Counted from the first letter of the stretch, positions 37,911 to 47,093 are shown. The stretch is 64,000 bases of DNA from Halosimplex aquaticum (GCF_028747785.1 NZ_CP118158.1:4650001-4714000); one strand, 5' to 3'. Notes: a model not told the origin generated them from the letters alone. Program-made: numbers and translations.

Positions 37911-39839
37911 TTAGCACTCGGAGGAACGACCGTCGGGAGCGCCGTCAACCCGCTGCGCGTCAGGAATCTCTCGAGGCGGGAGACTACCAGGAGCGTTCGG
38001 GTCGGGGACGCGTTCAGCCGTGACCACTTCATCAACGATCTCCGGATCGGTGATGCCCTGCTCGACCATCCGGGCGGCCATCGGACGGCCACCGATTAGC
38101 ACAACACCAGTCCGTTCGTCTCGCCAGTGAATGCCGTCGGAGCGTTCGCAACCGAGCTTCGAATGTCTCAGCAGGCGGTCAAGCGGGTCGATGGTCTCGA
38201 CCATCTCCACACCGGTACCAGCTGATGCTGGGTACTCCTCTTCGCCGATAGTGACGCTCTTCACCCGCCACTCCGGGGGTCGCTCGAACACGACCGTATC
38301 GGTCGGGTCGAGGCCGGCATCCAGTTCCTCGATGAGCTGACGAGCATCGGGCGGGAGTCCTAGCGCTCCAAGCACCTCGGTCGGAGACGCGTCGGGGTTG
38401 AGACGTAGGTACTCCCGTATCCGGTCTCGTCGGCGCTTCTCGTTGGGAGTCTGACCGACCGCGGCCGCCGCGCGGGCGGACGGCCAGCGATTCCGTAACT
38501 CGCTCTCCACGTCGAGGCCGCCGTCGGCTGCCGCTGGGGGCTGCGTATCAGTCCGAACGGCGGTGAGCGTCCCGGACTGGTCTATCCCGTGGGGACTCCC
38601 ACACTCGGCGCATTCGTACTTGACGCCTCTCGTTTCTGAACGCACGGCGGACTCACCGTGGTCTACGGCCTGATTTGACCGGTCTGATTCGTAACGCTGT
38701 TTGCAGGCATCGGCCTCAGCGGCCCATCCAGCAGCGTCGGAACGTGTTTGCGTCTTGGTATTAGCAGCAGTCACCGAAGCGGCCCACATGATGTACTCCG
38801 TCGACCGCTCGTGCAGGTCGAGCGGGTCGATCGCCGTGTAGTCAGCAACGTAGGCGGCGATATCTTCAACGTCGTCCTCGGGGTCCTTGATTTCGACCGT
38901 ACCAACATCGTCGGCATTGGTATCCCAATCTGATACGTCAAGGTCGTGGGCCTCTGGACCGGCCCATTCGCACAGCTCCACGTGTTTCTCGATGACCGGT
39001 CGCAACTCCGACGGGTTGACCTCTCCGTCGACAACGAGAATGACGTGATCGTGTCCATAGCAGCTGTTGAGGCTGTATCTGTCGTTACTCCGCTTACCGG
39101 TGTGTGGCTCGCTACGACGCTCGTACTGCCATTCGTCGCTGTCGAATCCGAGGGACCGCATTGTGTTGCGCAAAGTGTCATAAACGCTCGCGCCGGAGCC
39201 GGACCACGAGGACCGACGGACCTTTTCGTGGTCGATTGGAGATACGCGCTCTCCATCGGGAACTGATGACGCGCTCAATGTCAGGAGACAAACGTATGGG
39301 TCATCGTAGATACCCGACGTTTCGCCGCCTGACGGTCGCTCTCCGCCGGTCAGTTCTCGAAGCCACGCCTCTGTCCGGGCATAGTACCGCTTCTGGTAGC
39401 TCTCGAACCACCGAGTCGTCGCGTCGATCGAGAACTCCGCGTGTTCCGGATCGGACGGACACCCGAGTTCGAGGTTCACCGTCGTTCGACGAGTTTCCTC
39501 GTGGTCTTCGAGCATTTGCTCTACGGCTTCGCCCCACAAGAGCGGCGTACGGCGGACAAGTGCCTCTCCGCTCACTTCGTCATCCGTGTCGTCCACCACG
39601 TCGCTCGTCCAACTCTCATACTGCTCTCGGCAGTATTCGCGCCGCAACGTGATACCGTCGCGCTCGGTCAGCGGCAGTCTGCACCGCTGGGGAAACTCAT
39701 CGTAGGACTCTGCGACCCTCTCGGCAGTCGTCGGTAACTCGCGCTCAGAATCGGCCGGGTTACCGGGTTGAACCGGGGTTACAGAGTCTTTCTGGTTGGT
39801 CGGCCGAGAACCGCCATCGGTTGTTTCCTCGCTCGACAT
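37911..39839 (-). CDS. rep: HUH-type rolling-circle replication protein
   Basis: A 642-residue plasmid/virus replication initiator. The HUH metal motif is visible as H263-D-H265 in GHDHVILVVDG, and a YxxxY motif as Y330 and Y334 (AAYVADYTA), the expected nicking tyrosines. A CxxC pair (YECAECGSPH) further on may bind zinc. The C-terminal third looks like a separate DNA-binding part (SPTEVLGALGLPPDARQL). It follows a chain of small zinc-finger genes with a one-base overlap. Rolling-circle or nick-initiated replication of the element is the expected role. Confidence 0.82.
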   Translation of the reverse strand: MSSEETTDGGSRPTNQKDSVTPVQPGNPADSERELPTTAERVAESYDEFPQRCRLPLTERDGITLRREYCREQYESWTSDVVDDTDDEVSGEALVRRTPLLWGEAVEQMLEDHEETRRTTVNLELGCPSDPEHAEFSIDATTRWFESYQKRYYARTEAWLRELTGGERPSGGETSGIYDDPYVCLLTLSASSVPDGERVSPIDHEKVRRSSWSGSGASVYDTLRNTMRSLGFDSDEWQYERRSEPHTGKRSNDRYSLNSCYGHDHVILVVDGEVNPSELRPVIEKHVELCEWAGPEAHDLDVSDWDTNADDVGTVEIKDPEDDVEDIAAYVADYTAIDPLDLHERSTEYIMWAASVTAANTKTQTRSDAAGWAAEADACKQRYESDRSNQAVDHGESAVRSETRGVKYECAECGSPHGIDQSGTLTAVRTDTQPPAAADGGLDVESELRNRWPSARAAAAVGQTPNEKRRRDRIREYLRLNPDASPTEVLGALGLPPDARQLIEELDAGLDPTDTVVFERPPEWRVKSVTIGEEEYPASAGTGVEMVETIDPLDRLLRHSKLGCERSDGIHWRDERTGVVLIGGRPMAARMVEQGITDPEIVDEVVTAERVPDPNAPGSLPPREIPDAQRVDGAPDGRSSEC

Positions 39840-40138
39840 CAGAAAGCCAGGGGATCAGCCTGCTGCGACTCGTCATCAGCGCCACCGCCCCGCGACCGCA
39901 CCGCATCAAGATTCGCGCGCCTTCGGCGCGCGGTGCGCTGCGGGTCCTCGCTTCGGCCCCCATGGGAGGGGGCCATCCGCTGCGGGTCCTCGCTATCGGT
40001 GGGGTTGTCGTCGAGCGCGGGGACGGAGTGACAAGACCGGCACTCACCGGCTTTGGTCGCGGATTCGTCGTACCGGTTGATGCAGTTCTCCCGACAGACG
40101 CTGCACCGATAGTGACGGAAGGCTTCCCAGTACGTCAT
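39839..40138 (-). CDS. 99-residue zinc-finger protein with internal repeats
   Basis: The N-terminus has two CxxC pairs (RCSVCREN and ECRSCHSV) for one zinc site. The C-terminal half is an Arg/Gly/Pro-rich tail with the peptide SEDPQR given twice, caused by a 16-base direct repeat around a hairpin (39914-39932, three-base loop). Start and stop overlap the neighbouring genes. It is probably an accessory DNA-binding protein. Confidence 0.6.
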   Translation of the reverse strand: MTYWEAFRHYRCSVCRENCINRYDESATKAGECRSCHSVPALDDNPTDSEDPQRMAPSHGGRSEDPQRTARRRRANLDAVRSRGGGADDESQQADPLAF

Positions 40139-40302
40139 TTCTCCAAACCGCCGTAAGAGTCACTCACGTCGACGCATTCGGGGTGATAGACGCATTGACG
40201 GGACCACGAGCGCCGGCCGACGATCTTCTCTCCGCAGGCCTCGCACTTGGGAGAGATGAGCCAGGCGATGAACCGCCACGGGAGACCGAGGAGGTCAGTC
40301 AT
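40135..40302 (-). CDS. 55-residue treble-clef-like zinc protein
   Basis: A short frame from ATG 40302 has cysteines KCEACGEK and a second set QCVYHPEC, a pattern seen in small treble-clef zinc fingers. It overlaps the next gene by four bases (ATGA) and the previous one by eight (ATGACTGA), which strongly supports that it is translated. Function unknown. Confidence 0.6.
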   Translation of the reverse strand: MTDLLGLPWRFIAWLISPKCEACGEKIVGRRSWSRQCVYHPECVDVSDSYGGLEK

Positions 40303-40420
40303 CTTCCACCTCGTCAGCTGGGAGCAGTCGGGGGCAGTTCGAGCACCGGTAGGTCTTCACGCCGTGGCGGACACCGAGGAACTCGACGAATCGCCCGCAG
40401 TCGGGGCAATGCTCGCTCAT
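40295..40420 (-). CDS. 41-residue zinc-ribbon protein
   Basis: Two CxxC knuckles (HCPDCGRF and RCSNCPRL) fill most of the protein. The ATG at 40420 is chosen because it overlaps the stop of the HNH gene by four bases; the frame is open upstream but lacks a fitting start. It belongs to a chain of overlapping tiny zinc-binding genes ahead of rep. Confidence 0.6.
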   Translation of the reverse strand: MSEHCPDCGRFVEFLGVRHGVKTYRCSNCPRLLPADEVEDD

Positions 40421-40686
40421 GGGAGCGCACCTCCGTTCAGGTGGTAGTCCGCATGTGGCTCCGGCTCGCGGGCTTCGAGGTTCCCTGGCCGGTTGTTCCA
40501 ACGGCCATGGTCCAGGTGATGGACTTCCAGGTCTGTCCAGAGGTCGTCAATCAGGCCGTGGGCGTAGGCCGTCAGCCGGTGCAGGTACAGATACCTGTCC
40601 TGTCCAGCTTGACGATCCCACACTCGGATTCGGGGGTAGTGGTCAGGGTCGAACTCGACGCGAGGCCCGACAGTAACCGAGGTCAT
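40417..40686 (-). CDS. HNH-type nuclease-like protein
   Basis: An 89-residue protein with an HNH-like core: VHHLDHGRWNNRPGNLE followed by HADYH. The two histidines, the Asn-rich turn and the last histidine match the short HNH endonucleases found in haloarchaeal viruses. It overlaps both neighbours by four bases. A nicking or packaging role is possible. Confidence 0.68.
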   Translation of the reverse strand: MTSVTVGPRVEFDPDHYPRIRVWDRQAGQDRYLYLHRLTAYAHGLIDDLWTDLEVHHLDHGRWNNRPGNLEAREPEPHADYHLNGGALP

Positions 40687-40880
40687 CGGTCACCACCTGC
40701 GGGGAGATCGTCGTCGACGGCCTCGACGGCGGTGCGGACTTCCTGGTCGGTCGCGTCGTCGACGATGAGCCAGGAGGCCGGTACGAACTGGTTCCGGGGG
40801 TAGGGCCAGTTGTCGGGAGACGCAAGTCGGTTTTCTGACTGTTCGAAATTCGTGTTCGAGGGGTTAGCATGGTCTCTCAT
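40683..40880 (-). CDS. Small protein, first gene of the replication operon
   Basis: A 65-residue acidic protein with no recognised family (ASWLIVDDATDQEVRTAVEA). The ATG at 40880 is preferred; an in-frame TTG lies six bases earlier. It is the first of at least six overlapping minus-strand genes that lead to rep. No strong TATA element is seen at the usual distance; the A/T patch CACAAATAA (40898-40906 on this strand) is the nearest. Confidence 0.5.
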   Translation of the reverse strand: MRDHANPSNTNFEQSENRLASPDNWPYPRNQFVPASWLIVDDATDQEVRTAVEAVDDDLPAGGDR

Positions 40881-40976
40881 TTCCAACTAGAAGGCGTTAT
40901 TTGTGAGTCGATGTGGAAAACGTGAACCAGTCTAAACCCGCGCCTCAGCGATTCTACTCCTTGTTTTCTACATGTC

Positions 40977-40999
40977 AGACCATTTAGATGGTATTTTGG
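40977..40999. repeat. 23-bp direct repeat, right copy (cut by IS66)
   Basis: This copy matches 30063-30085 with one mismatch. It lies about 100 bases before the replication operon, and the IS66 element has inserted at its right edge; the target duplication 40995-41002 overlaps its end. Confidence 0.75.
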
Positions 41000-41069
41000 A
41001 TTGTACGTGTTTAGCCCCAATGAATTTCGCCACTGTCTCGTAGCAGGCGACCAACCGGGGGTATATGAA

Positions 41070-41144
41070 CCCTCAGCAAGGGCTAATTGAACTTCTCCAG
41101 GGATGGTCTCCGCTCGGAGACCATCCCGGTGACCCTGCTGAGGG
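41070..41144. repeat. Subterminal nested hairpin of the IS66 element
   Basis: GGGATGGTCTCC (41100) pairs perfectly with GGAGACCATCCC (41116) around a four-base loop, and outside it CCCTCAGCA (41070) pairs with TGCTGAGGG (41136). It lies between the left end and the transposase start and could mask the start codon in read-through transcripts. Confidence 0.6.
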
Positions 41145-41153
41145 ACCGCTGAG

Positions 41154-42578
41154 GTGGTCATAGTGGATCGAGATGACCTCAGCAAAGACGAACTTCTCTC
41201 GCGGTTTCTCCAGATGGAAGAACGAATCAACGATCTTGAGGAGAAGCTTCAGGAGAAAGACGAACGGATCGAAGAACTCGAAACACGGCTTCGCAAATAC
41301 GAGAATCCACATACACCACCGAGTAAGCGACGGTCGGGGACTGACGAGTCCCCGACCTCGCAAGATGACGAAGACGACGATGTCAGAACTGACGGCGGCA
41401 CTCCCGGACGAAAAGACGGTCACGAGCCAGAGTGGCGCTCTACCGCTGATCTGGACGAAGAAGTTGAGGTCACCCGTGACTGCTGTCCAGAGTGTGGCCA
41501 ACACTTCGACGAGTCGGTGGGCGTCAGCCCCCGACTCGTCGAGAAGATACCAGATCCACAACCACCAGAACTCACGCAGTACAACCGCCACTGCTACCGA
41601 TGCGACTCCTGTGGAACCGAGACAGTCGCTACACACCCCGACTGCCCCGATGAGGGGCAGTTCGGGGTGAACGTTATCGCCCAATCAGCACTATCGCGGT
41701 ACGATTACCGCCTTCCCTATCGGAAGATTGCAGACCGTTTCGAGCAGCTACACGGACTGGAGTTGTCAGGTGCGACTGCGTGGCACGCGACCGAGCGCGC
41801 TGCGCGCGCCGGTCGCTGTGAATACGAACAGATCCGTCGCCAGATCCAGCAAGCCGACGTTGTCCACATCGATGAAACAGGCATCAAGCGAGATGGTGAG
41901 CAAGCATGGATCTGGACGTTCACCACCGAGAACCACACGCTCTACGCGGTTAGAGAGAGTCGTGGAAGCGATGTTCCCGCGGAAGTCCTCGGCGAGGACT
42001 TCGCGGGAACGGTCATTTGTGATGGGTGGACAGCCTATCCAGCCTTCAGCGACAATCTCCAGCGGTGTTGGGCTCATATTTTGCGAGAGGCTGAAGATGC
42101 CGCTGAGAAGCAACCGGAAGGCGAACCGATCTACGACTCTCTCAAACAGTTGTACGTCGCTCTCCAGACCCGGCTGGAGAGCGACTTGACCATTCGTGAG
42201 CGAGCAGAGCTCCAGCGTGTGGCGCGGAGAGAGCTTGAATCACTGATTGAACGGTCAGTTCCCGACGGACCAGTGGCAACACTACTCGGAAAGATCGAAG
42301 GTGGCCTCGACCACTGGCTCACCTTCGTCGGTGAGCCAGCGGTCTCTCCGACGAACAATGCCGCCGAAAACGCGCTTCGTGAGCCGGTGGTTCTCCGGAA
42401 ACTGATCGGAACGCTCCGCAATGACCGCGGGATGTTCGTTCATGAGACGGTGCTGTCCCTGCTGGCGACATGGCGCCAGCAGGGACGCAATCCATACGAC
42501 GAGCTCAAGCGAGTCTCCCGGAACAACGAGATGATTTCACGAGATCAGGCTGTGCCGGCCGTTGAGTCCTCGGGGTAA
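41154..42578 (+). CDS. IS66-family transposase
   Basis: A 474-residue DDE transposase. A coiled coil lies at the N-terminus (LEEKLQEKDERIEELETRL), then a zinc-finger region (CCPECGQHF and CYRCDSCG), then the catalytic core with D240 (VHIDETGI), D290 (VICDGWTAY) and E405 (NNAAENALR). The start is GTG 41154 or GTG 41163. All catalytic residues and both element ends are intact, so it should be active. Confidence 0.93.
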   Translation: MVIVDRDDLSKDELLSRFLQMEERINDLEEKLQEKDERIEELETRLRKYENPHTPPSKRRSGTDESPTSQDDEDDDVRTDGGTPGRKDGHEPEWRSTADLDEEVEVTRDCCPECGQHFDESVGVSPRLVEKIPDPQPPELTQYNRHCYRCDSCGTETVATHPDCPDEGQFGVNVIAQSALSRYDYRLPYRKIADRFEQLHGLELSGATAWHATERAARAGRCEYEQIRRQIQQADVVHIDETGIKRDGEQAWIWTFTTENHTLYAVRESRGSDVPAEVLGEDFAGTVICDGWTAYPAFSDNLQRCWAHILREAEDAAEKQPEGEPIYDSLKQLYVALQTRLESDLTIRERAELQRVARRELESLIERSVPDGPVATLLGKIEGGLDHWLTFVGEPAVSPTNNAAENALREPVVLRKLIGTLRNDRGMFVHETVLSLLATWRQQGRNPYDELKRVSRNNEMISRDQAVPAVESSG

Positions 42579-42594
42579 ACACGTACTTTGGATT

Positions 42595-45500
42595 TCACGC
42601 CTGTGGTTTGTTTCGACTCGGTTACACAGATGCCGCGATCGCATCGACGGGTTGAGATGCCGATGAGCGATTAGTATCGGCGCACTTCCCGTCGCCGTCG
42701 TCCTGTCGACGAGTGACAATTGCCGACCGCATCGTCGAGATCGATCCCGGTTCATCCAAGTCTAACTTCAACGGCCGGGTACCACCCATGGAAATCGAGA
42801 ACGTAAACAGTCCTCCCTTCAACTCAAGCGGTTGAATCAGGGTATCACCCGTCGTACTCGACCGACAGCTGCTGCTGCCGGGAACTTCGATGTGACTCAA
42901 TCGAGTCTTTGGAACGTCACTGTTCTAGTTGGTCGGAACGTCGTGACTTACATTTGCGTTTTGGAACCCGGTACCATGTCGGGTAAACCGATTTCGATGG
43001 TGACGTTTTCGACCACCTAACCGGTCCAACAGTTGCTGCGAGCGCTTCGAATTGTGCACCACGATTGATATACTATAGCGTCGTCCCTCTCACGATCTCC
43101 ATCATTATCTCGAGAGGACAGCGAAACTCCGGCCGGTACCGGGTGAAGCGTCTAGAATCACGAGGTAGCTGGTCCGCGTAGTGAAGGCGGCGTCTGTGAA
43201 GACCGACAGGGAGGTGAAATACGCAACCCGACACCTATCGGTGAATTGAGGCCTCCGCTCCCGTCGCTATGGGGGAGTCGTCCTCTCTGAATTCAGATAT
43301 TCGTCAGTAGAGACACACCAGGGACACAATCGTTCCAGCACGGCGGAATGCAGCGGGATAGTTATCGCCGATCAGTCGAAATCTGACGCAGATACTTTTC
43401 CAAACAGGGAACCGCCGATAGCATCACGACGGCCAGAATCTGAGCTAACAAATTGTGGCGTCGCTCCTTCCGACAGCTGGTCCATTGAGCGCTGCCTGGA
43501 TTTGTTGTACCCCGGAAGCGCCGAGAACTGTTCAGATACCGCAGACGCAACCTTTCCCGAAATCATTGGTAGAATCGTCGATTCGGACACCACGCCTTCC
43601 CGTTTCCCCTTTCGTCGAGCCTTCGTAGTACATTTACGAGACAATTATTACCGCTCGAGACGATTCAGACACCATCGTCTTCGGGACTCCAATACAGCCT
43701 TCCGAGACAAGATCAGACGCCTACCAACACCTCCGGGAACGGCTGCGAGTGGATCGTTCGTCGTCGGCACCTGCATCTCAACAAGGTTATCTGGGACGTG
43801 TAAAGGTGTGTCCGGGAGCGACGGGAGATCCTGGGGCCGATCGATCGCGAGTCCGGGCTTCGATGTCTCTCTTGTCTATATCGAAATGAGATTTATCGAT
43901 ATCTCGTTTCCCGTGTAATTTCGTTGGTTTCTGGGGTGTCGTTCCGCCGTCCCCCTCTGATTACGACAGTAGATCCGCAACTAGCTGTACGGTGATCGCC
44001 GACGTGCCGATGATGGAACTCTATGCCAAACATTCGACGTCCTACCGACTAGGGTGAGTTCGGATACTGAGAATCGATTCCGAAATGCCGCCCCCTTCGA
44101 TGAGTACCTAGTCACCGGTCGAGCGTGATCAGATCACGGACTCCGCTGACCTAACAGATCGTATCGATGAGTCAAAGGCGGATTCACGACGGTCGCCGGC
44201 ACGCTCGAGCATGATGATATACTTCTTGACATTTGAAAGTTGAGTACGTCAGGTATCGATGGTAGATCGTCCTTTAGAACCGTTGTCCGGCGAGTTCTGA
44301 GCGTGCGTGTGGCGAAACGCCGTCTTTCCGCTGAAGTTGGCGTGACTCCTGGGGGTTGCAGTGTTGATCATCCCCTTTCAGAACGAGCAATTCCCTCTCT
44401 CTGGGGACCGGTAGAATCGCCGTCAACGGATCCCCGACTACACTTACATTTCTCGGACCGAACCGGACGAATTTGTTGCGGAAGTTGTCGCGCTCCCGCC
44501 TAGCCACACTCTCGAACGGACCTCCTGCCGATCTGAAGTTATTGTGTGTTGTCAGTACTGGGATCGATACTCTCGGAGACCCACACTCACGGATAAAGAC
44601 CCTTATTTGTGAGCTAAGTACTGAAATAGTGGCGCGATAGAAACGATTAGTTGTGTGTATGGAACTAGATCACAGGATTAGCCACATACACACCTAAGTA
44701 TCGAACGCTTACTGGGGATAGGTGACCCAGATCGGCTTCCATTGACTCGTCGTGATACGCGAACGACGCCCAACTGGCACTACCCGCAAAGACGCTGTAC
44801 AGAAATCCAGTGCAACTCTACTCGCGAGCATCCCGGGCTCGCTCAGCACGTCCTGGTGGTATCGATTGGTCAGGATCCTGCCCCATTTGGAAACCGCTGG
44901 GTGGCTCCCGCCATCGAAAACCAAAGAAAGGTAAAGGCGGTTCTGAGACCGATCTGGTCCGCCGGGATTCAGAATCGAAATGGGTGGCTCTCCGGAAAAC
45001 GGACTACTCACCGCCGTGAACGGCTTCACTGTGGCGGCAGTTCACCGCCGACTGAGGCCGAAATCCCGTCACAACAGCGTGTTAGTGGCGTCTGCAGAGC
45101 AGATACTTCCGGCAGTGCTCTCCCGTTTGAGTGGCTCTGAAGCCTGGATGAGGGGCCGGCAGAGGCCACGACGACCACTTCGTGCCATCGAGATTCAGAC
45201 GTCGAGAGCGTCGAGTTGCCCGATTCCCGGTCGAATGAGACTATAGATTCCGACTGCACGTATCCGTATGGATTCCGGCGGCGGCAAACGCTAGCCCAGC
45301 GATTGCTCGTCCTCTGAGAGCCCCATTTCGGGAGCTAGGTTTCAACGGGCTTTTCCGTGGTTGATATCGGACAGTGAATTCTAGTTGCGGGAAAACCCCA
45401 GAAACCGTCGTGGAGGGTTTTATCCAACGGACTACCGCGATCAGTTCGCCCGTAGTGAGAGCGTCCGGAGCTCGTGATACAGCTACGATGACGATATAGA

Positions 45501-45951
45501 GTTCATTGGAGCGACAGTGTCCTCTCGACGACGGAGTAGCCGCGCATCCGCGTTCCTCTCCGCACTATTTTCGTCTATCTGCCGCCGATCACTCGGAACG
45601 CACTCTTGTAAATATAATACCTCTGCCAGTTCCACCGTACAACCTGAATCAAATAAACCAAACTCCGCTATACAGAATTGAGGGGTGGCGGCCGAACACA
45701 CAAGTTCGGAAGGTACGCTCATACAAAACGATAACTTGCTAACACTAATTCACGCTGGAGAGGTCCGCTTACGGGGTTCAGTGCCAACCCCTCATACTGC
45801 CTACATTACGCCCCCGAAGCGAACAACCGGGAATTGGCGCGTAGCAGTAGGGTGTATAATTGATCGGCAGTGTTCGCTGAGTCCAAGATGAGCATTCCTA
45901 AGCAGGTGAGGGTTTATCCGAAACTGAAGGTTAGGATAGTGTAGACACAAC
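42595..45951. other. 3.4-kb stretch without convincing genes
   Basis: Open frames here are short, overlap on both strands and lack haloarchaeal codon bias and acidic composition. No tRNA, CRISPR or complete IS was found. A 9-bp inverted repeat GTGTGTATG/CATACACAC lies near 44653 and 44684. TTATTTGTGAG (near 44604) also occurs at 40898 and inverted at 30050. The stretch is probably decayed mobile DNA between the provirus and the defence island. Confidence 0.6.
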
Positions 45952-46389
45952 ATGGCCTCAATTTTCTACGAAGCACAGCACGGAGAGGTATACCAAATCG
46001 ACGAAGTTTCACAACATCTCCTGGTCTACGTGTATCTACACGGCGAAGCGAAACTGGAGGATGTTGTTGAATCGATTGGTGCTCAGAACGAACACGCGGT
46101 GCACTCCCGAATCGAAAGTCAGCTGGGCGGAAGTGCCGCGCAGCTAATCGACACGGAACGTGGGATGCAGCAAACTTTCGGAGAGCGCCCAGATTACATC
46201 ATTCACTCCTCCGCACTAACAGAGACTGGGGCGAAATTCGTGGAGAAACACCGGAATGAGTTGTCGATGCCTGTAGAAATCGCCGAGTTAGCGAAGCGTG
46301 TTGCTGCACTCCAGATTGAAGATCGCTTGGTGGACGATCTTATCGACAGGATCGATACACTTGAGGGCCGAATTGAGGAATTAGAGTAG
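45952..46389 (+). CDS. Small winged-helix/coiled-coil protein
   Basis: A 145-residue protein. The first 100 residues have the helix pattern of a winged helix (EVSQHLLVYVYLHGEAKLED), and the last 35 form a coiled coil (LIDRIDTLEGRIEELE). The next gene starts at the base after its stop, so the pair is an operon. It may be a regulator or adaptor of the PD-(D/E)XK protein. I recognise no family. Confidence 0.65.
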   Translation: MASIFYEAQHGEVYQIDEVSQHLLVYVYLHGEAKLEDVVESIGAQNEHAVHSRIESQLGGSAAQLIDTERGMQQTFGERPDYIIHSSALTETGAKFVEKHRNELSMPVEIAELAKRVAALQIEDRLVDDLIDRIDTLEGRIEELE

Positions 46390-47082
46390 ATGTCCGACCA
46401 GTCAACAACCTTCGATGACCATGACCCCCTCGCTCACAGCATCCTGAAAGTCCTCGAAGACTTCACCGATGAAATCGGAGCGCGTGAATGCACCGCGCAC
46501 TTCGACAAAGTTGTCGATGGGAAATACTACCTGAAAGGGAAACACCTGATCCAGAACCCCGAGCGATTCACTGAAGACCAGTTAGTGTTCCCAATGCTTC
46601 GCCAGGCATTCGGGTACTCACTCCGCCCACAACCGAAACAGTACGCACCGCGGTGGCCGAGGAGCGGCGGTGTTCCTGACATCGCAATTACGTCCCTCCC
46701 GATCGATGTCGCAATGCAGAACGACGTTCGGTTCTTTGGGGAAGTGAAACCCCCGAAGAAGCTCAAGAACGCACGGAACGACATGGAGGAGTACTTGGAC
46801 AGCGATCTCGATGTCCATGCGGTCGCCCTGCTAACCGACGGGTTTGACTGGGAGTTGTGGGTCCGACCAAAAGGCGAGTCAGTTGCGGAGCTGGGTGATC
46901 CGCACGCTGAGGCCAGTCTCAAAGACTCGCTTCGAACCGTGCAGTCCCGGAACAAAGTCACAGAACCGTACCAGCCCCATCAGGTCCGAACGAACATCGA
47001 TACAGATGCGTTCTCAGCGTTCACTGCCGACTCTGTTCTAACTGTTATCGAGGAAGAGTTCGGCGTGACAGCTTCTCAGTAG
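46390..47082 (+). CDS. Stand-alone PD-(D/E)XK nuclease-like protein
   Basis: A 230-residue protein resembling the N-terminal nuclease domain of type I restriction R subunits. The active-site pattern is D97 (GVPDIAI) and E118-x-K120 (FFGEVKPPKK), followed by a core helix and strand (VHAVALLTDGFDWELWV). No helicase part is attached. The last 40 codons and 11 following bases are repeated at 51736-51871 beyond the Argonaute genes. A DNA-targeting role in the island is likely but untested. Confidence 0.7.
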   Translation: MSDQSTTFDDHDPLAHSILKVLEDFTDEIGARECTAHFDKVVDGKYYLKGKHLIQNPERFTEDQLVFPMLRQAFGYSLRPQPKQYAPRWPRSGGVPDIAITSLPIDVAMQNDVRFFGEVKPPKKLKNARNDMEEYLDSDLDVHAVALLTDGFDWELWVRPKGESVAELGDPHAEASLKDSLRTVQSRNKVTEPYQPHQVRTNIDTDAFSAFTADSVLTVIEEEFGVTASQ

Positions 47083-47093
47083 GTTCTTACTTC
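46959..47093. repeat. 135-bp direct repeat, left copy
   Basis: This stretch, the 3' end of the PD-(D/E)XK gene plus a few bases, matches 51736-51871 at nearly nine of ten positions with one one-base gap. Both copies keep the same reading frame to the stop. Together they bracket the Panacea-PIN and Argonaute genes. Confidence 0.9.

Larger units (their letters stand above)
28461..40994. mobile_element. Pleolipovirus-like provirus or integrative plasmid
   Basis: The segment begins with a SNJ2-type integrase gene and ends with the promoter region of a minus-strand replication and structural operon. The order HUH Rep, small protein, four-helix VP3-like protein, spike-like protein with signal peptide and C-terminal anchor, two membrane proteins and P-loop ATPase matches the conserved block of pleolipoviruses (VP3, VP4, ORF6, ORF7, ORF8). 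The integrase plus DUF5805 pair resembles the SNJ2 integration operon. Boundaries are inferred from gene content; no flanking attachment repeat was found outside the integrase. The right limit is set at the IS66 target duplication. Confidence 0.75.
41003..42586. mobile_element. Complete IS66-family insertion sequence
   Basis: A 1,584-bp element bounded by inverted ends: the left begins GTACGTGTTTAGCCCC and the right ends GGGGTAAACACGTAC, identical over 11 bases with a one-base gap after. It is flanked by perfect 8-bp direct repeats TTTGGATT (40995-41002 and 42587-42594), the target duplication length of IS66. It holds one transposase gene and no tnpA/tnpB helpers, as in the single-gene archaeal branch. 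Intact ends and duplication point to a recent insertion. Confidence 0.93.

Noticed and set aside
42622..42900. A 92-codon minus-strand frame after IS66
   Set aside because: It lacks haloarchaeal composition, a promoter and any recognisable motif, and lies in the gene-free zone.
28350..43090. TATAGCGT near 28361 and 43074 as attachment repeats
   Set aside because: Only eight bases match and the surroundings do not; this is expected by chance.
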